DNA of 64,000 bases from JBJMLO01 sp045805265 (GTDB taxonomy: Bacteria; Actinomycetota; UBA4738; JACQTL01): assembly GCA_045805265.1 (NCBI GenBank), contig JBJMLO010000011.1:310001-374000 (forward strand). Reading direction: 5' to 3'. Under the pieces are notes generated by a model. That model was given only the letters and a program-made list of their open reading frames with translations. It was not told where the DNA came from and ran no database searches. The position numbers were made by a program, and so were the translations under genes. Numbering within the stretch: position 1 is the stretch's first letter; each line of letters begins with the position of its first letter. This document shows, one piece after another, positions 40,434 through 49,173 of the stretch.

Positions 40434-41366
40434 CTACAGCGCGACCGCTCCGGCGATCTCCTCGGAGTCGCGGAGCTTGCGCAGGGCCTCGCGCTCGATC
40501 AGCCGGACGCGCTCGCCGGAGAGGCCCAGGACCTTCCCGGTCTCGCGCAGGCTGAGCGGGCGCCCGGTGTGCAGCCCGTAGCGCAGCTCCACGACGTGGC
40601 GCTCGCGCTCGTCGAGCACGCGCTCCACGGCGTCGCCGATCTCCTCGCGGAGCAGGGCGTCCTCCACCTCGGCGAACTGCCCCTCGGAGTCGGCCTCCTC
40701 GATCAGGTCGCCGAGCTCGGTCTCCTCCCCCACCGGAGCCTGCAGGGACAGCGGCTCACGCCGCCCCATCTCGGTGAGGTCGTCGATCTCGTCGACCGTG
40801 GTGTCGAGGGCCTTGGCCAGCTCCTCGCGGCTCGGCTCGCGACCCATCTGCTGCGCGAACTGGAACCGGGTGCGGTTCAGCTTGCGCAGGCGGTCGTGGA
40901 TGTGCACCGGCAGGCGGATCGAGCGCGAGCGATCGGCGATCGCGCGCGTGATCCCCTGGCGGATCCACCAGGTGGCGTACGTGGAGAACTTGAAGCCGCG
41001 GCGCCAGTCGAAGAGCTCGACCGCGCGCATCAGCCCGATGTTCCCCTCCTGGATGAGGTCGAGCAGGGGCAGCCCCTGGCCCTGGTACTTCCGGGCCACG
41101 GAGACCACGAGGCGCAGGTTGGCCATGATGAACCGCTGGCGGGCGGCCTCGGCCTGCCGGATGTCCGCTCGGGCCTTCATGATCGAGCGGTCCGAGCGCA
41201 GGCGGCCAGCCTTGATGCGATCCTCGGCTTCCTTGCCCTTCTCGATGGTCATGGCGAGCATGACCTCCTCCTCCTTGGTGAGGAGAGGCTCTCGGGCCGC
41301 GGCCTCCAGGTACAGTCGAAGGTCGTCGGCGTCGTCGGTGCCCAGAGGGCGAGCAGGTTCAGCCAT
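40434..41366 (-). CDS. Sigma-70 family RNA polymerase sigma factor (RpoD/SigA or SigB-like)
   Basis: A 310-residue group 1/2 sigma factor. Region 1.2 starts at DDLRLYLEAAAREPLLTKEEE; region 2 contains NLRLVVSVARKYQGQGLPLLDLIQEGNIGL and FDWRRGFKFSTYATWWIRQGITRAIADRSR; region 3 begins IRLPVHIHDRLRKL; region 4.2 is LSLRETGKVLGLSGERVRLIEREALRKLR. A long acidic region 1.1 is absent and the protein is short, so it may be a second principal-like factor rather than the sole housekeeping one. AAGGAAGGG lies upstream of the ATG. A strong hairpin follows. Confidence 0.92.
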   Translation of the reverse strand: MAEPARPLGTDDADDLRLYLEAAAREPLLTKEEEVMLAMTIEKGKEAEDRIKAGRLRSDRSIMKARADIRQAEAARQRFIMANLRLVVSVARKYQGQGLPLLDLIQEGNIGLMRAVELFDWRRGFKFSTYATWWIRQGITRAIADRSRSIRLPVHIHDRLRKLNRTRFQFAQQMGREPSREELAKALDTTVDEIDDLTEMGRREPLSLQAPVGEETELGDLIEEADSEGQFAEVEDALLREEIGDAVERVLDERERHVVELRYGLHTGRPLSLRETGKVLGLSGERVRLIEREALRKLRDSEEIAGAVAL

Positions 41367-41531
41367 GTCGTTTTTGGGTTTCCCTTCCTTTCAATCTGCA
41401 CCTTGTCCAACAGCGCAGGTCCAGCCGGAATTCCGGCGAGGCGCCTCAGCTTCCGCGTGGGCAGACTGAAATGGGCCTCGTGCGGCCACCTGGACGCAGG
41501 CTAACACGGAGTGTTCCCCGAACTCAAGAGA

Positions 41532-42446
41532 CTACGCTTCGGGGCGATCTTGCGTTTCCGTGGAGAGCGCTCCCGGCGTGCCCGATTCGGCTTGGTCCGG
41601 GCCCCCGGAGGCGGCCCGGCGCTCGGCCTGGCGTGCCTGGGGAAGGCGGCGAAGCGCAGACGGGGAGGCCCGGAACGACGCCCGGACCGCCGCCGTTGCC
41701 GCACCGAAGGCCCGCTCCCGGCTGCGGGTCCACCGCAGGCCGTACGCGCGGCGCAGCGTCTCGGGGAGCAGGCCGACGGTGATCGAGCGCTGGAGCGTCG
41801 CGAGGGGGCGGAGCGCGACCGGCAGGGGCGGGGTCAGGATCGCGGGCGCTAGGCGCCGGGCGTCGTCGGTCACCTCGAGCCCGCCGAGGGTGCGATCGAC
41901 GTAGGCCTGGAACGCCGTGAGGTCCTTCGGCAGGACCCGGGCCGGAGCGTGCATGGCGAGGGCCAGGGCCAGCATGTCCGCGACGTAGCGGCCCTCATCG
42001 GCCGGGCCCAGTCCGCCGATCAGGCGTCGATGGGTGACCAGCGCGCTGTCGACGAGCGTGGCCCACACCCACAGCAGCAGCTGGGGGTCCAGCGCCGAGT
42101 AGGCCGCACCCGAGTCCGTCCGCCCGGCCACCCTGCGGTGGACCGCGGTCACGGAGGCGGCCGCGGCCCGGGCCTGTTCCGTGTCGCCGAAGGAGATCGC
42201 CAGCGTGGCTCGGAGCGTCCGCCCGAGCCGCTCGAACGCGTCCGCCGGGAAGTCGCTGTGCCGGGCCACCCCAGCCGCGACGAGCGGATGGGCGAGTTGC
42301 ATGAGCAGCGCCCGAGGCCCGGCCACGAAGAGCACGGCCTCGCCGTTCACCCGCCAGGCCATCGACTCCGGCCCGAACAGCCCCGGGTCGCCCGGCCGTC
42401 CCGGAGGAAGCCCCCCCGCGAACGCTCGAAGCAACGCCGGCCTCAC
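41532..42446 (-). CDS. MpaB-family oxygenase (DUF2236)
   Basis: A 304-residue helical protein of the MpaB/latex-clearing-protein family. Diagnostic stretches are VLFVAGPRALLMQLAHPLVAAGVARHSDF (haem-binding region), ATLAISFGDTEQARAAAASVTAVHRRVAG and LLLWVWATLVDSALVTHRRL. Characterised members are b-type haem oxygenases. The C-terminal 50 residues are Arg/Ala-rich and disordered. It begins with GTG, with CATGCT seven bases upstream. The substrate is unknown. Confidence 0.83.
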   Translation of the reverse strand: MRPALLRAFAGGLPPGRPGDPGLFGPESMAWRVNGEAVLFVAGPRALLMQLAHPLVAAGVARHSDFPADAFERLGRTLRATLAISFGDTEQARAAAASVTAVHRRVAGRTDSGAAYSALDPQLLLWVWATLVDSALVTHRRLIGGLGPADEGRYVADMLALALAMHAPARVLPKDLTAFQAYVDRTLGGLEVTDDARRLAPAILTPPLPVALRPLATLQRSITVGLLPETLRRAYGLRWTRSRERAFGAATAAVRASFRASPSALRRLPQARQAERRAASGGPDQAESGTPGALSTETQDRPEA

Positions 42447-42473
42447 GGCTCCAGCATGGCGCGGGTCCCCCGC

Positions 42474-43466
42474 CTATGCACGGGGATCGACGAGGACCTT
42501 GATGCCTCCCCGTCCCTCGGACAGCTCATCGAATGCGAGCTGGATCTCCGACAGCGGGCGGACCCCGGTGATCACGCGGGCGGCGTCGGGGTTCCGCCGG
42601 AGCAACTCGAGGGCCGACGCCATCGAGGCCATCGACGGGCCGGTGATGGCGAGCGCCCGCTGTTCCTTCACCGCCATCACCGCCGTGATGAACATGGCCG
42701 GCTCGAACGGCAGCCCCAGGAGCACGACGGTTCCCATGTGCCCGCATGCGTTGAACGCGAGCTGGACCGCCGAGGCCGCCCCCGAGCACTCGAACGCGAA
42801 CCCCGGCCCGTGGAGGTCGACGGCGAGCGTCTTCCAGAAGGGGTCCTCGGCCACCGGGTCGAAGGTCAGCTCGCACCCGAACTCCTCGCCGAGGGCGCGC
42901 CGGTCCTCGCGGACGTCGGAGCCGACCACGCGCGCTTTCCGGTCGACCAGGCCGGCAACCACGAGCAGCCCGATGGAGCCGAGCCCGGACACGTAGCACA
43001 GGTCGCCCTCCCCCACCCCGGCGTCGTCGATGGCGCGCAGGGCGACGCCCAGCGGCTCGGCCAGGGAGGCCGACCGGTCGTCAACGTCGTCCGGCACCGG
43101 GACCAGCAGGCGGGGGAGGACCGCGACGGTCTCCGCGTATCCGCCCCACAGGTTCGGCGGGTTCAGGCAGTACCGGGGGTGACCCTCGGTGCACCACATG
43201 CACTCGCCGCATCCGCGGCCCGGGTAGTAGGCGACCCGGCTGCCGGCCTCGAGCGTGCCGGTGGGGTCCTCCTCGACCACTCCGGAGAACTCGTGTCCGG
43301 GGACGCGGTCGTCGCCGGCCATCACGCCGACCTTCCACAGCGAGACGTCGGACCCGCAGATGCCGTTGACGGCGACGCGGACCCTCGTCTCGCCGGGCCG
43401 CAGCTCGGGCGGCTCCACGTCCCGGACCTCGAAGGTGCGCGTGCCGGTGAAGAACGCCGCCCGCAC
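42474..43466 (-). CDS. Zinc-dependent alcohol dehydrogenase (butanediol dehydrogenase-like)
   Basis: A 330-residue MDR enzyme. Catalytic zinc ligands sit in CGICGSDVSLW and GHEFSG, the structural zinc loop is CGECMWCTEGHPRYC, and the nucleotide fold contains VSGLGSIGLLVVAGL. The longest frame begins at an ATG (43475), but a TACGAT hexamer overlaps that codon and ends eight bases before a GTG at 43466. Starting there gives VRAAFFTG, matching the paralogous dehydrogenase at 16549-17601. Substrate unknown; it stands alone and is divergent from the GNAT gene. Confidence 0.88.
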   Translation of the reverse strand: MRAAFFTGTRTFEVRDVEPPELRPGETRVRVAVNGICGSDVSLWKVGVMAGDDRVPGHEFSGVVEEDPTGTLEAGSRVAYYPGRGCGECMWCTEGHPRYCLNPPNLWGGYAETVAVLPRLLVPVPDDVDDRSASLAEPLGVALRAIDDAGVGEGDLCYVSGLGSIGLLVVAGLVDRKARVVGSDVREDRRALGEEFGCELTFDPVAEDPFWKTLAVDLHGPGFAFECSGAASAVQLAFNACGHMGTVVLLGLPFEPAMFITAVMAVKEQRALAITGPSMASMASALELLRRNPDAARVITGVRPLSEIQLAFDELSEGRGGIKVLVDPRA

Positions 43467-43551
43467 GGCGGCCATCGTACGCCGGCACCCCGCGGCGCTC
43501 CGAGCTTGCCGAACTCATCGGGCGCCTGATTCGGCAGTAGGCTTCGCGTCC

Positions 43552-43998
43552 GTGGAGATCCGGCCGATCCGCCGCGAGGAGGTCGCTCTAGCGCTGCCGC
43601 TGTTCGCGGGGTACCAGCGGTTCTACGAGGTCGACGAGCCAGACGATGAGGCGAACCTGGCGTTCTTCACGCGGTTCTGCGAGCCCTCGGACGAGGGGCT
43701 GCTGCTCGGGGCGTGGGACGGCGACGACCTGATCGGGTTCGCCACGCTGTACTGGACGTTCTCCTCGACGCGGGCGGCCGACGCAGCGCTGATGAACGAC
43801 CTGTTCGTCGTCGAGCGGGCTCGGAGCGGGGGCGTCGGCCGGGCCCTGATCGCGGCGGCGGCCGACGCCTCGCGCGCCCGGGGCTGCCACCATCTCGAGT
43901 GGTACACGGCGCCCGACAACGCCACGGCGCAGCGCGCCTACGACGCCACCGGGGCGGAACGCTCCGAGTGGGTCTGCTACGAGCTTCCGCTGCGCTGA
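43552..43998 (+). CDS. GNAT-family N-acetyltransferase
   Basis: A 148-residue acetyl-CoA-dependent acyltransferase. The order is normal: an N-terminal EIRPIRREEVALALPL, a GFATLYWTFSS strand, MNDLFVVERARSGGVGRALIAAAADASRARG with the acetyl-CoA loop, then WYTAPDNATAQRAYDATGAE. It begins with GTG and has TAGGCT nine bases upstream, fitting near-leaderless expression. The acceptor is unknown. Confidence 0.87.
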   Translation: MEIRPIRREEVALALPLFAGYQRFYEVDEPDDEANLAFFTRFCEPSDEGLLLGAWDGDDLIGFATLYWTFSSTRAADAALMNDLFVVERARSGGVGRALIAAAADASRARGCHHLEWYTAPDNATAQRAYDATGAERSEWVCYELPLR

Positions 43999-44075
43999 GG
44001 CATCCGCCACGCCGGCCAGCGGTTCCTTCCGGACGCCGGATTACACTCGCGTCCCGGCGAGATCGGAGCGGTTCG

Positions 44076-45743
44076 GTGACGGAGCACGGCGGGATCCTGG
44101 CTGCGCGGGCGCTGCATGAGGCTGGCGTGACGACGCTGTTCGCGCTGCCGGGGGGGCACAACCTGCCGCTGTTCGAGGGGGCGCGGGTGGCGGGCCTGCG
44201 GCTGATCGACACCCGCCACGAGGAGAACGCGGTGATGATGGCCGAGGGGTGGGCCCTGGCCACCGGCTCCGTCGGCGTCGCCTCGGTCACCGCCGGGCCG
44301 GGGTTCACCAACGCGGTGCCCGGGATCGCCGAGGCCCACAAGGCCGGAGCGCCGGTCGTGGTCATCAGCGGGCGGACCTCGCTCCGGCAGCGGGGGCGGG
44401 AGGCGGTGCAGGACCTCGACCAGCTGGCGGTCGTCGCGCCGATCACGAAGTGGCGCGAGCAGTGCCTCGCGCCAGAGCGCATCCCGGCCTACGTGCGAGC
44501 GGCCGTCCACCACGCGCGAGCGGGCGCCCCGGGCGTCGCCTACCTCGAGATCCCCCAGGACGTGTTCGGCTCGCACGCGGAGCCGGCGGCGAAGGCCTGG
44601 CCGGAGGGGTTCGTCGATGCCCGGCCCGGGGCCGACCCGGGGGAGGTCGAGCGTGCGGTCGAGGTGCTGTCGGCCGCCTCCAGGCCGGTGGTGGTGGCCG
44701 GATCCGGCGCGTTCTTCTCCGGCGCGTCCGAGACGCTGGTCGGTTTCCTCGACCGGACGGGTATTCCGGTGATCACGACCAGCGCCGCCCGAGGGCTGGT
44801 GGACGACGACCACCCCCGGTGCCTCGGCGGGCTGGTGCACGCGGGGATCGCGCTGGCGTCGTCCGACGCCGTGCTGGTGCTGGGCTCGCGGTTCAACGCC
44901 AACCTGCTGTGGGGGGGCGCGCCCCTGTTCCCGCTCGAGGGGCGCATCGTGCAGGTCGACGTCCGTCCCGAGCATATCGGCGGCGAGCGGTTCCCCGACT
45001 TCGGGCTGGCCGGCGACTGCTCGGTCGTGCTGCGCCAGCTCACGGAGGCGTGGGTGAACGATCCCGCAGCGCTGGACGGCTGGGTCGAGCAGGCACACGG
45101 CGGGGCCCGGATGTCCCGCGAGCAGTGGTCCGCCGAGAGCGACCGGCCCGCGAAGGGCCTCCACCCCGGCCGGCTGGCCCGGGAGACGGCGGCCTTCGCC
45201 GAGTCGCTGGGGCCGTGCACGACGGTCAGCGACGGCGGCGACAGCGTGCTGTGGGGCATCGCGTTCTTCCGGGCACACCGCCCCGGGACGCACCTCTACA
45301 TCGGCTCGGCCTTCGGCACGCTCGGCATCGGCCTGCCGTTCGCCGTCGCCGCCAAGGCGGCCCGGCCGGACGAGCCGGTGATCCTGTTCACGGGCGACGG
45401 CGCGGTCGGGCTGTCGGCCATCGAGTTGGACACCGCGGCCCGCCACCGCCTCCCGGTCGTCGTGGTGGTGGTGAACAACGGTGGGTGGGGCGACGTCCGC
45501 CACGAGCAGCGGGCCTTCTACGGCGAGGAGGCCGACACCGGCGCGGTGCTGTCGGGGATGCGCTACGACCGGCTGGCCGAGGCCGTCGGGGGCCACGGCG
45601 AGCGGGTCGAGTCGCCCGAGGAGTTGCGGCCGGCGCTCGAGCGAGCGGTCGCCTCCGGCACGGTGGCGGTGGTCGACGCGGTGACCGATCCCGACGTGAT
45701 GAGCGACCTCATGAAGAACCTCGGCGGCATGGACGTGATGTAG
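44076..45743 (+). CDS. Thiamine diphosphate-dependent enzyme, acetolactate-synthase/oxalyl-CoA-decarboxylase-like
   Basis: A 555-residue ThDP enzyme with PYR, central and PP domains. The conserved Glu that activates the cofactor is in TRHEENAVMMAEGWA near 50; the cofactor motif is ILFTGDGAVGLSAIELDTAA, ending in VVVVNNGGWG. The FAD-type ALS central region is not well conserved and no small subunit gene adjoins, so a decarboxylase or ligase of unknown substrate is more likely than acetolactate synthase. The last residues (MSDLMKNLGGMDVM) are unusual for the family. The start GTG is preceded by GGAGCGG. Confidence 0.83.
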   Translation: MTEHGGILAARALHEAGVTTLFALPGGHNLPLFEGARVAGLRLIDTRHEENAVMMAEGWALATGSVGVASVTAGPGFTNAVPGIAEAHKAGAPVVVISGRTSLRQRGREAVQDLDQLAVVAPITKWREQCLAPERIPAYVRAAVHHARAGAPGVAYLEIPQDVFGSHAEPAAKAWPEGFVDARPGADPGEVERAVEVLSAASRPVVVAGSGAFFSGASETLVGFLDRTGIPVITTSAARGLVDDDHPRCLGGLVHAGIALASSDAVLVLGSRFNANLLWGGAPLFPLEGRIVQVDVRPEHIGGERFPDFGLAGDCSVVLRQLTEAWVNDPAALDGWVEQAHGGARMSREQWSAESDRPAKGLHPGRLARETAAFAESLGPCTTVSDGGDSVLWGIAFFRAHRPGTHLYIGSAFGTLGIGLPFAVAAKAARPDEPVILFTGDGAVGLSAIELDTAARHRLPVVVVVVNNGGWGDVRHEQRAFYGEEADTGAVLSGMRYDRLAEAVGGHGERVESPEELRPALERAVASGTVAVVDAVTDPDVMSDLMKNLGGMDVM

Positions 45744-45788
45744 CACCAATTGCAGGCTGGGCTGTCGGCGGAGCCGGGAACCCGTCGC

Positions 45789-45803
45789 CGTTCGGTCCGA
45801 ACG
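45789..45803. repeat. Perfect 15-base palindrome between convergent genes
   Basis: CGTTCGG-T-CCGAACG has no loop to speak of, so it is more likely a protein site or chance than a terminator. It lies between the stops of the ThDP gene and the secreted-protein gene. Confidence 0.35.
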
Positions 45804-45825
45804 CCGCGTAGGCAGTGGCGCCGAG

Positions 45826-46743
45826 CTAGGCCGCGATCTTCCAGATCCCCTCTTTGGGGCTGGTGCCGCACTTGATCCTTGTGAAGAACAGGCGGTCGGT
45901 TCCCGGGACCTCGTGGACGTAGGTGGGTCCGATCTCGATCCCGTTCGCGAAGCCGGTGAGCTTCCTGGAGGTCCCGGCGTGCCACCTCCGGAGCTCGGTG
46001 TGGAACCCACACCTCGACGGGCTGCCCTCGACGTAATACAGGTTCCCGTTGGAGTCGACCGTCGAGTAGTAGTCGGCGCGGCCTCCGTTGGGAAGGCTCA
46101 AGGTCCCTCGCGTCGAGATCCGGTACCGGAACACGTGGCACTTCAGGGTCGATGGGCAGAGCGTGTACGTCGCGAAGTCCCCGTTGACGCGATCGGCGAA
46201 CGCGGATCCTCCCCGAGGGGCCGACGCGATCTTGCGCAAGGTGTGGGAAGAGAACGTGTAGAGATAGATCGCGGTGCTGAAGCGCTTGCTCTTCGGGCCG
46301 CGCCCGAACAGCAGATGATTTCCCGAGACTGATGGGTACCGTTCCGCGCTCGTCGCAGTGTTCACGTTGCTGGGCACCGTCAGCTTGCGCCGGTGCGCCA
46401 GGTCCCAGAACGCGACGTTCCAGTTCCCCAAGATCCCCGTGTGTCCGACGACGGCGTACGCGAGGATCCGGTGCCCGCCGTGCCGCCCGATGTTCCCCAC
46501 CCTGGCATTCGTCCCGGTGGGGTTGACGACGTACGCCCGGCGGGACGACGGCTTGACGTGGATGCGCAGCACGTAGCGATGCGCGGGGGAGTCGACGGCC
46601 CAGGCGGTGACCCCGTTCTCGACCGCGACCGTCCATTCGTTGTTGGACGTGTCGATGAATCTCGACGGCGTCGCCGCGCTCGCCATCTGCGGAACGACCA
46701 GCATCGTCACGGCTACCGCGCCCACCGCGACCATCCGACGCAT
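45826..46743 (-). CDS. Hypothetical secreted beta-rich protein
   Basis: A 305-residue exported protein. A signal peptide covers about 1-24 (MRRMVAVGAVAVTMLVVPQM then ASA). The mature part is rich in Tyr, Ser and short strands, with repeating blocks such as YPSVSGNHLLFGRGPKSKRF, IYLYTFSSHTLRKIASAPRG and GRADYYSTVDSNGNLYYVEG. These resemble TolB/WD40-like propeller blades, judged loosely. GGGAGAG precedes the ATG. It is divergent from the tandem protease genes. Confidence 0.65.
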   Translation of the reverse strand: MRRMVAVGAVAVTMLVVPQMASAATPSRFIDTSNNEWTVAVENGVTAWAVDSPAHRYVLRIHVKPSSRRAYVVNPTGTNARVGNIGRHGGHRILAYAVVGHTGILGNWNVAFWDLAHRRKLTVPSNVNTATSAERYPSVSGNHLLFGRGPKSKRFSTAIYLYTFSSHTLRKIASAPRGGSAFADRVNGDFATYTLCPSTLKCHVFRYRISTRGTLSLPNGGRADYYSTVDSNGNLYYVEGSPSRCGFHTELRRWHAGTSRKLTGFANGIEIGPTYVHEVPGTDRLFFTRIKCGTSPKEGIWKIAA

Positions 46744-46922
46744 GGCTCTCCCTGGATATGCTCCGTCCTCCAGCCGAGTCGCCGATCGATCCGACCCGAC
46801 ACTTGTGACCCTACGCCTCCGGGCGGATCCTGCAAATCCGGATACCCGGGGCCGCGTTTGACTCGCGGGCCGGGCCGGGTAACCAGGAAGGGAAGCCCCG
46901 CATCCCCGAAAGGAGTTCGCGC

Positions 46923-47870
46923 ATGTCCCGGACGCGAACCGTCCTCGTGCTCGCCGCCATCGTCGCCGTGTCACTGGCGCTGTCCCCGACCGCCGCCCGG
47001 GCGGACACCTCGGATCCGCCGGTCCCCGGCGCGGAGCCGTTCGAGGGCGGGTGGGCGGTCCCGGTGTCGACGGACGGGCCGGCCTGGTTCGACCTGGACT
47101 TCTACGACCGGGTCATGCAGGCGGGGACCGAAGGGGTCCGTGCCCCCGACGGCGCCGTGCTGCCGACCGCCGTCGGCCTGGCCACGCCCGGCATTCGCCC
47201 GGGGCAGTGGCTGGTCACCGTGACCACCAATCCGGTCGGGTTCGCGTGGTGCACCGCCAACTTCGTGTTCCTCAAGAACGGGACGTACGGGATCGGGACC
47301 GCCGGGCACTGCGCGGCGAAGGATGCGCTCGGGGCGTACCCGGACGTCACGGCGTACGTCGTGCCGCCGGTCGGCTCTGGCCAGCTCCCCGGCTTCTACC
47401 ACATCGGGCAGTTCGTCCTGTCGCGCAACAACGGAATCGGGGACGACTTCGCGATGATCCAGATCTATCCGCAGTACCAGTCGTGGGTGAGCCCGACGAT
47501 GCCGGTGTGGGGTGGCCCCACCGGCGTCTACACCTCGACGACGCCGACGCTGGCCAAGCACTTCGGCCACGGCGTCGCGCTGGGCACGGGCGGAACGCCG
47601 CGCGCCGGCGTGTGCCCGATCCTCGACGCCCGGAACGGCGACGCGTTCGCCTGGTACGGCGCGGGCTCCCCCGGCGACTCGGGCAGTGGCGTCGAGGCGG
47701 CGCTGGGCGAGGCGCTCGGCGACTTCACCCACATCGTGATCTACGACGGCAGCAACGGGAACCCGACCGGCGAGATCCTCCCCGGCATGCTCGCCGGAAC
47801 CACCATGACCAAGATCGAGCAGATCGCGAGCGGCTGGACGCTGCAACTCGGAGGCCTGATCCCGTTCTAG
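46923..47870 (+). CDS. Secreted trypsin-like serine protease (copy 1 of a tandem pair)
   Basis: A 315-residue exported protein with a signal peptide of about 28 residues. The chymotrypsin-fold triad is visible: His in GTAGHCAA (about H128), Asp in GIGDDFAMIQI (about D176) and Ser in PGDSGSGVE (about S253). The family resembles bacterial S1 peptidases; no propeptide of obvious length is seen. AAAGGAG precedes the ATG. The next gene is a close paralogue 39 bases on, with runs of identical DNA, so they arose by duplication. Confidence 0.87.
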   Translation: MSRTRTVLVLAAIVAVSLALSPTAARADTSDPPVPGAEPFEGGWAVPVSTDGPAWFDLDFYDRVMQAGTEGVRAPDGAVLPTAVGLATPGIRPGQWLVTVTTNPVGFAWCTANFVFLKNGTYGIGTAGHCAAKDALGAYPDVTAYVVPPVGSGQLPGFYHIGQFVLSRNNGIGDDFAMIQIYPQYQSWVSPTMPVWGGPTGVYTSTTPTLAKHFGHGVALGTGGTPRAGVCPILDARNGDAFAWYGAGSPGDSGSGVEAALGEALGDFTHIVIYDGSNGNPTGEILPGMLAGTTMTKIEQIASGWTLQLGGLIPF

Positions 47871-47909
47871 AACCGCGTGACGCCCCAGACCGCGACGGAG
47901 TCCTTCCCG

Positions 47910-49034
47910 ATGCGTAATCACAGACGAACGGCATTCGTAACGGGGGCCATATTCCTGGTGCTCGGGCTCTGGCCCGCCGCCGCCGGTGCGTCCTCCTCGG
48001 CGCTGAGTACGGCTCGTACGGCTGGGCAGAATATGCCCTCGCTGACCACCCACCCGGCGACGTCGAGGCCGGCCCCCACGGCGCACGTTGCTGGTCGCGC
48101 GTCGAGGGCGAGGGTCACCCCCTTGACCCGGAGGGCCGCCCGGGGCGCCACCGACCGCCCTCGGCCCGCGCACGCCGCAGGGACGAAGACGGCGTCCGCC
48201 CCGCCGGCGCCCGGAGCGGAACGGTTCGCCGGTGGTTGGGCGGTGCCGGTCTCGACCAGGGGGCCGTCCTGGTACGACCTCCGGTTCTATCACCGGGTGA
48301 TCGCCGCCGGACCGACAGGCGTGCGGGCCCCCGCCGGCGCGCGGCTGCCGACGGCGGTCGGGCTGGCCTACCCGGGCATCCGTCCGGGCCAGTGGCTGGT
48401 CACCGTGACGACCAGGCCCGTGGGGTTCGCGTGGTGCACGGCCAACTTCGTGTTCACGAGGAACGGCATGCTCGGGCTCGGGACGGCCGGGCACTGCGCC
48501 GCGCACGACGCGCTGGGCCGGTACCCGGACGTGACGGCGTACGTGGTGCCGCCGCCGGCATCCGGCAAGCTCCCCGGCTTCTACCACATCGGGCAGTTCG
48601 TCCTTTCCCACAACAATGGGATCGGCGACGACTTCGCGATGATCAGGATCTATCCGCGCTACCGGTCCTGGGTCAGCCCGACGATGCCCGTGTGGGGCGG
48701 GCCCACCGGCGTGTACACGTCGTCGACACCCACGCTCGTGAAGCACTTCGGCCACGGAGCCGCGGTGGGGACGGGCGGCACGCCGCGAGCGGGCCTGTGC
48801 CCGATCCTGAATGCCCGGCACGGCACCGCGTTCGCGTGGTACGGCGTCGGGGCGCCCGGTGACTCCGGCAGCGGAGTTGAAGCCACGCTCGGCCCGGCCG
48901 TCGGCAACTTCACTCACATCGTGATCCTCGACGGGCACATCCTCCCCGGAATGCTGGCCGGCACGAAGATGACGAAGATCCTGAAGATCGCGTCAGGCTG
49001 GAAGCTCAGGAAGGGAAGCCTGATCCCGTTCTGA
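47910..49034 (+). CDS. Secreted trypsin-like serine protease (copy 2, with long N-terminal spacer)
   Basis: A 374-residue paralogue of the preceding protease, with the same His (GTAGHCAA), Asp (GIGDDFAMIRI) and Ser (PGDSGSGVE). The difference is an additional segment of about 60 residues after the signal peptide, rich in Ser/Thr/Ala/Arg/Pro, probably a flexible linker or propeptide, ahead of the shared GGWAVPVS block. It also lacks the GSNGNPTGE stretch near the C-terminus. The ATG at 47910 (MRNHRRTAF) gives the best signal peptide; a GTG at 47877 is in frame. Confidence 0.86.
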   Translation: MRNHRRTAFVTGAIFLVLGLWPAAAGASSSALSTARTAGQNMPSLTTHPATSRPAPTAHVAGRASRARVTPLTRRAARGATDRPRPAHAAGTKTASAPPAPGAERFAGGWAVPVSTRGPSWYDLRFYHRVIAAGPTGVRAPAGARLPTAVGLAYPGIRPGQWLVTVTTRPVGFAWCTANFVFTRNGMLGLGTAGHCAAHDALGRYPDVTAYVVPPPASGKLPGFYHIGQFVLSHNNGIGDDFAMIRIYPRYRSWVSPTMPVWGGPTGVYTSSTPTLVKHFGHGAAVGTGGTPRAGLCPILNARHGTAFAWYGVGAPGDSGSGVEATLGPAVGNFTHIVILDGHILPGMLAGTKMTKILKIASGWKLRKGSLIPF

Positions 49035-49173
49035 CCAGGACGCCCTGCGGCAAGCCGGCTATAGCCAAGTTCCCTGGGCATGGGCAATCCTCGAGACCGG
49101 GACCCGAGTCGAATTTACGTGCGGACACTTCTGGGGTACGGTTCCTGCACTTCCGACCAGGGGGGTAACGCGA

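Noticed and set aside
44076..45743. Acetolactate synthase catalytic subunit for branched-chain amino acid synthesis
   Set aside because: No ilvN or ilvC adjoins and the FAD-binding central domain is poorly matched, so only the broad ThDP family is claimed.
45789..45803. Palindrome CGTTCGGTCCGAACG as a terminator
   Set aside because: There is no loop and no T tract; listed only as a repeat.
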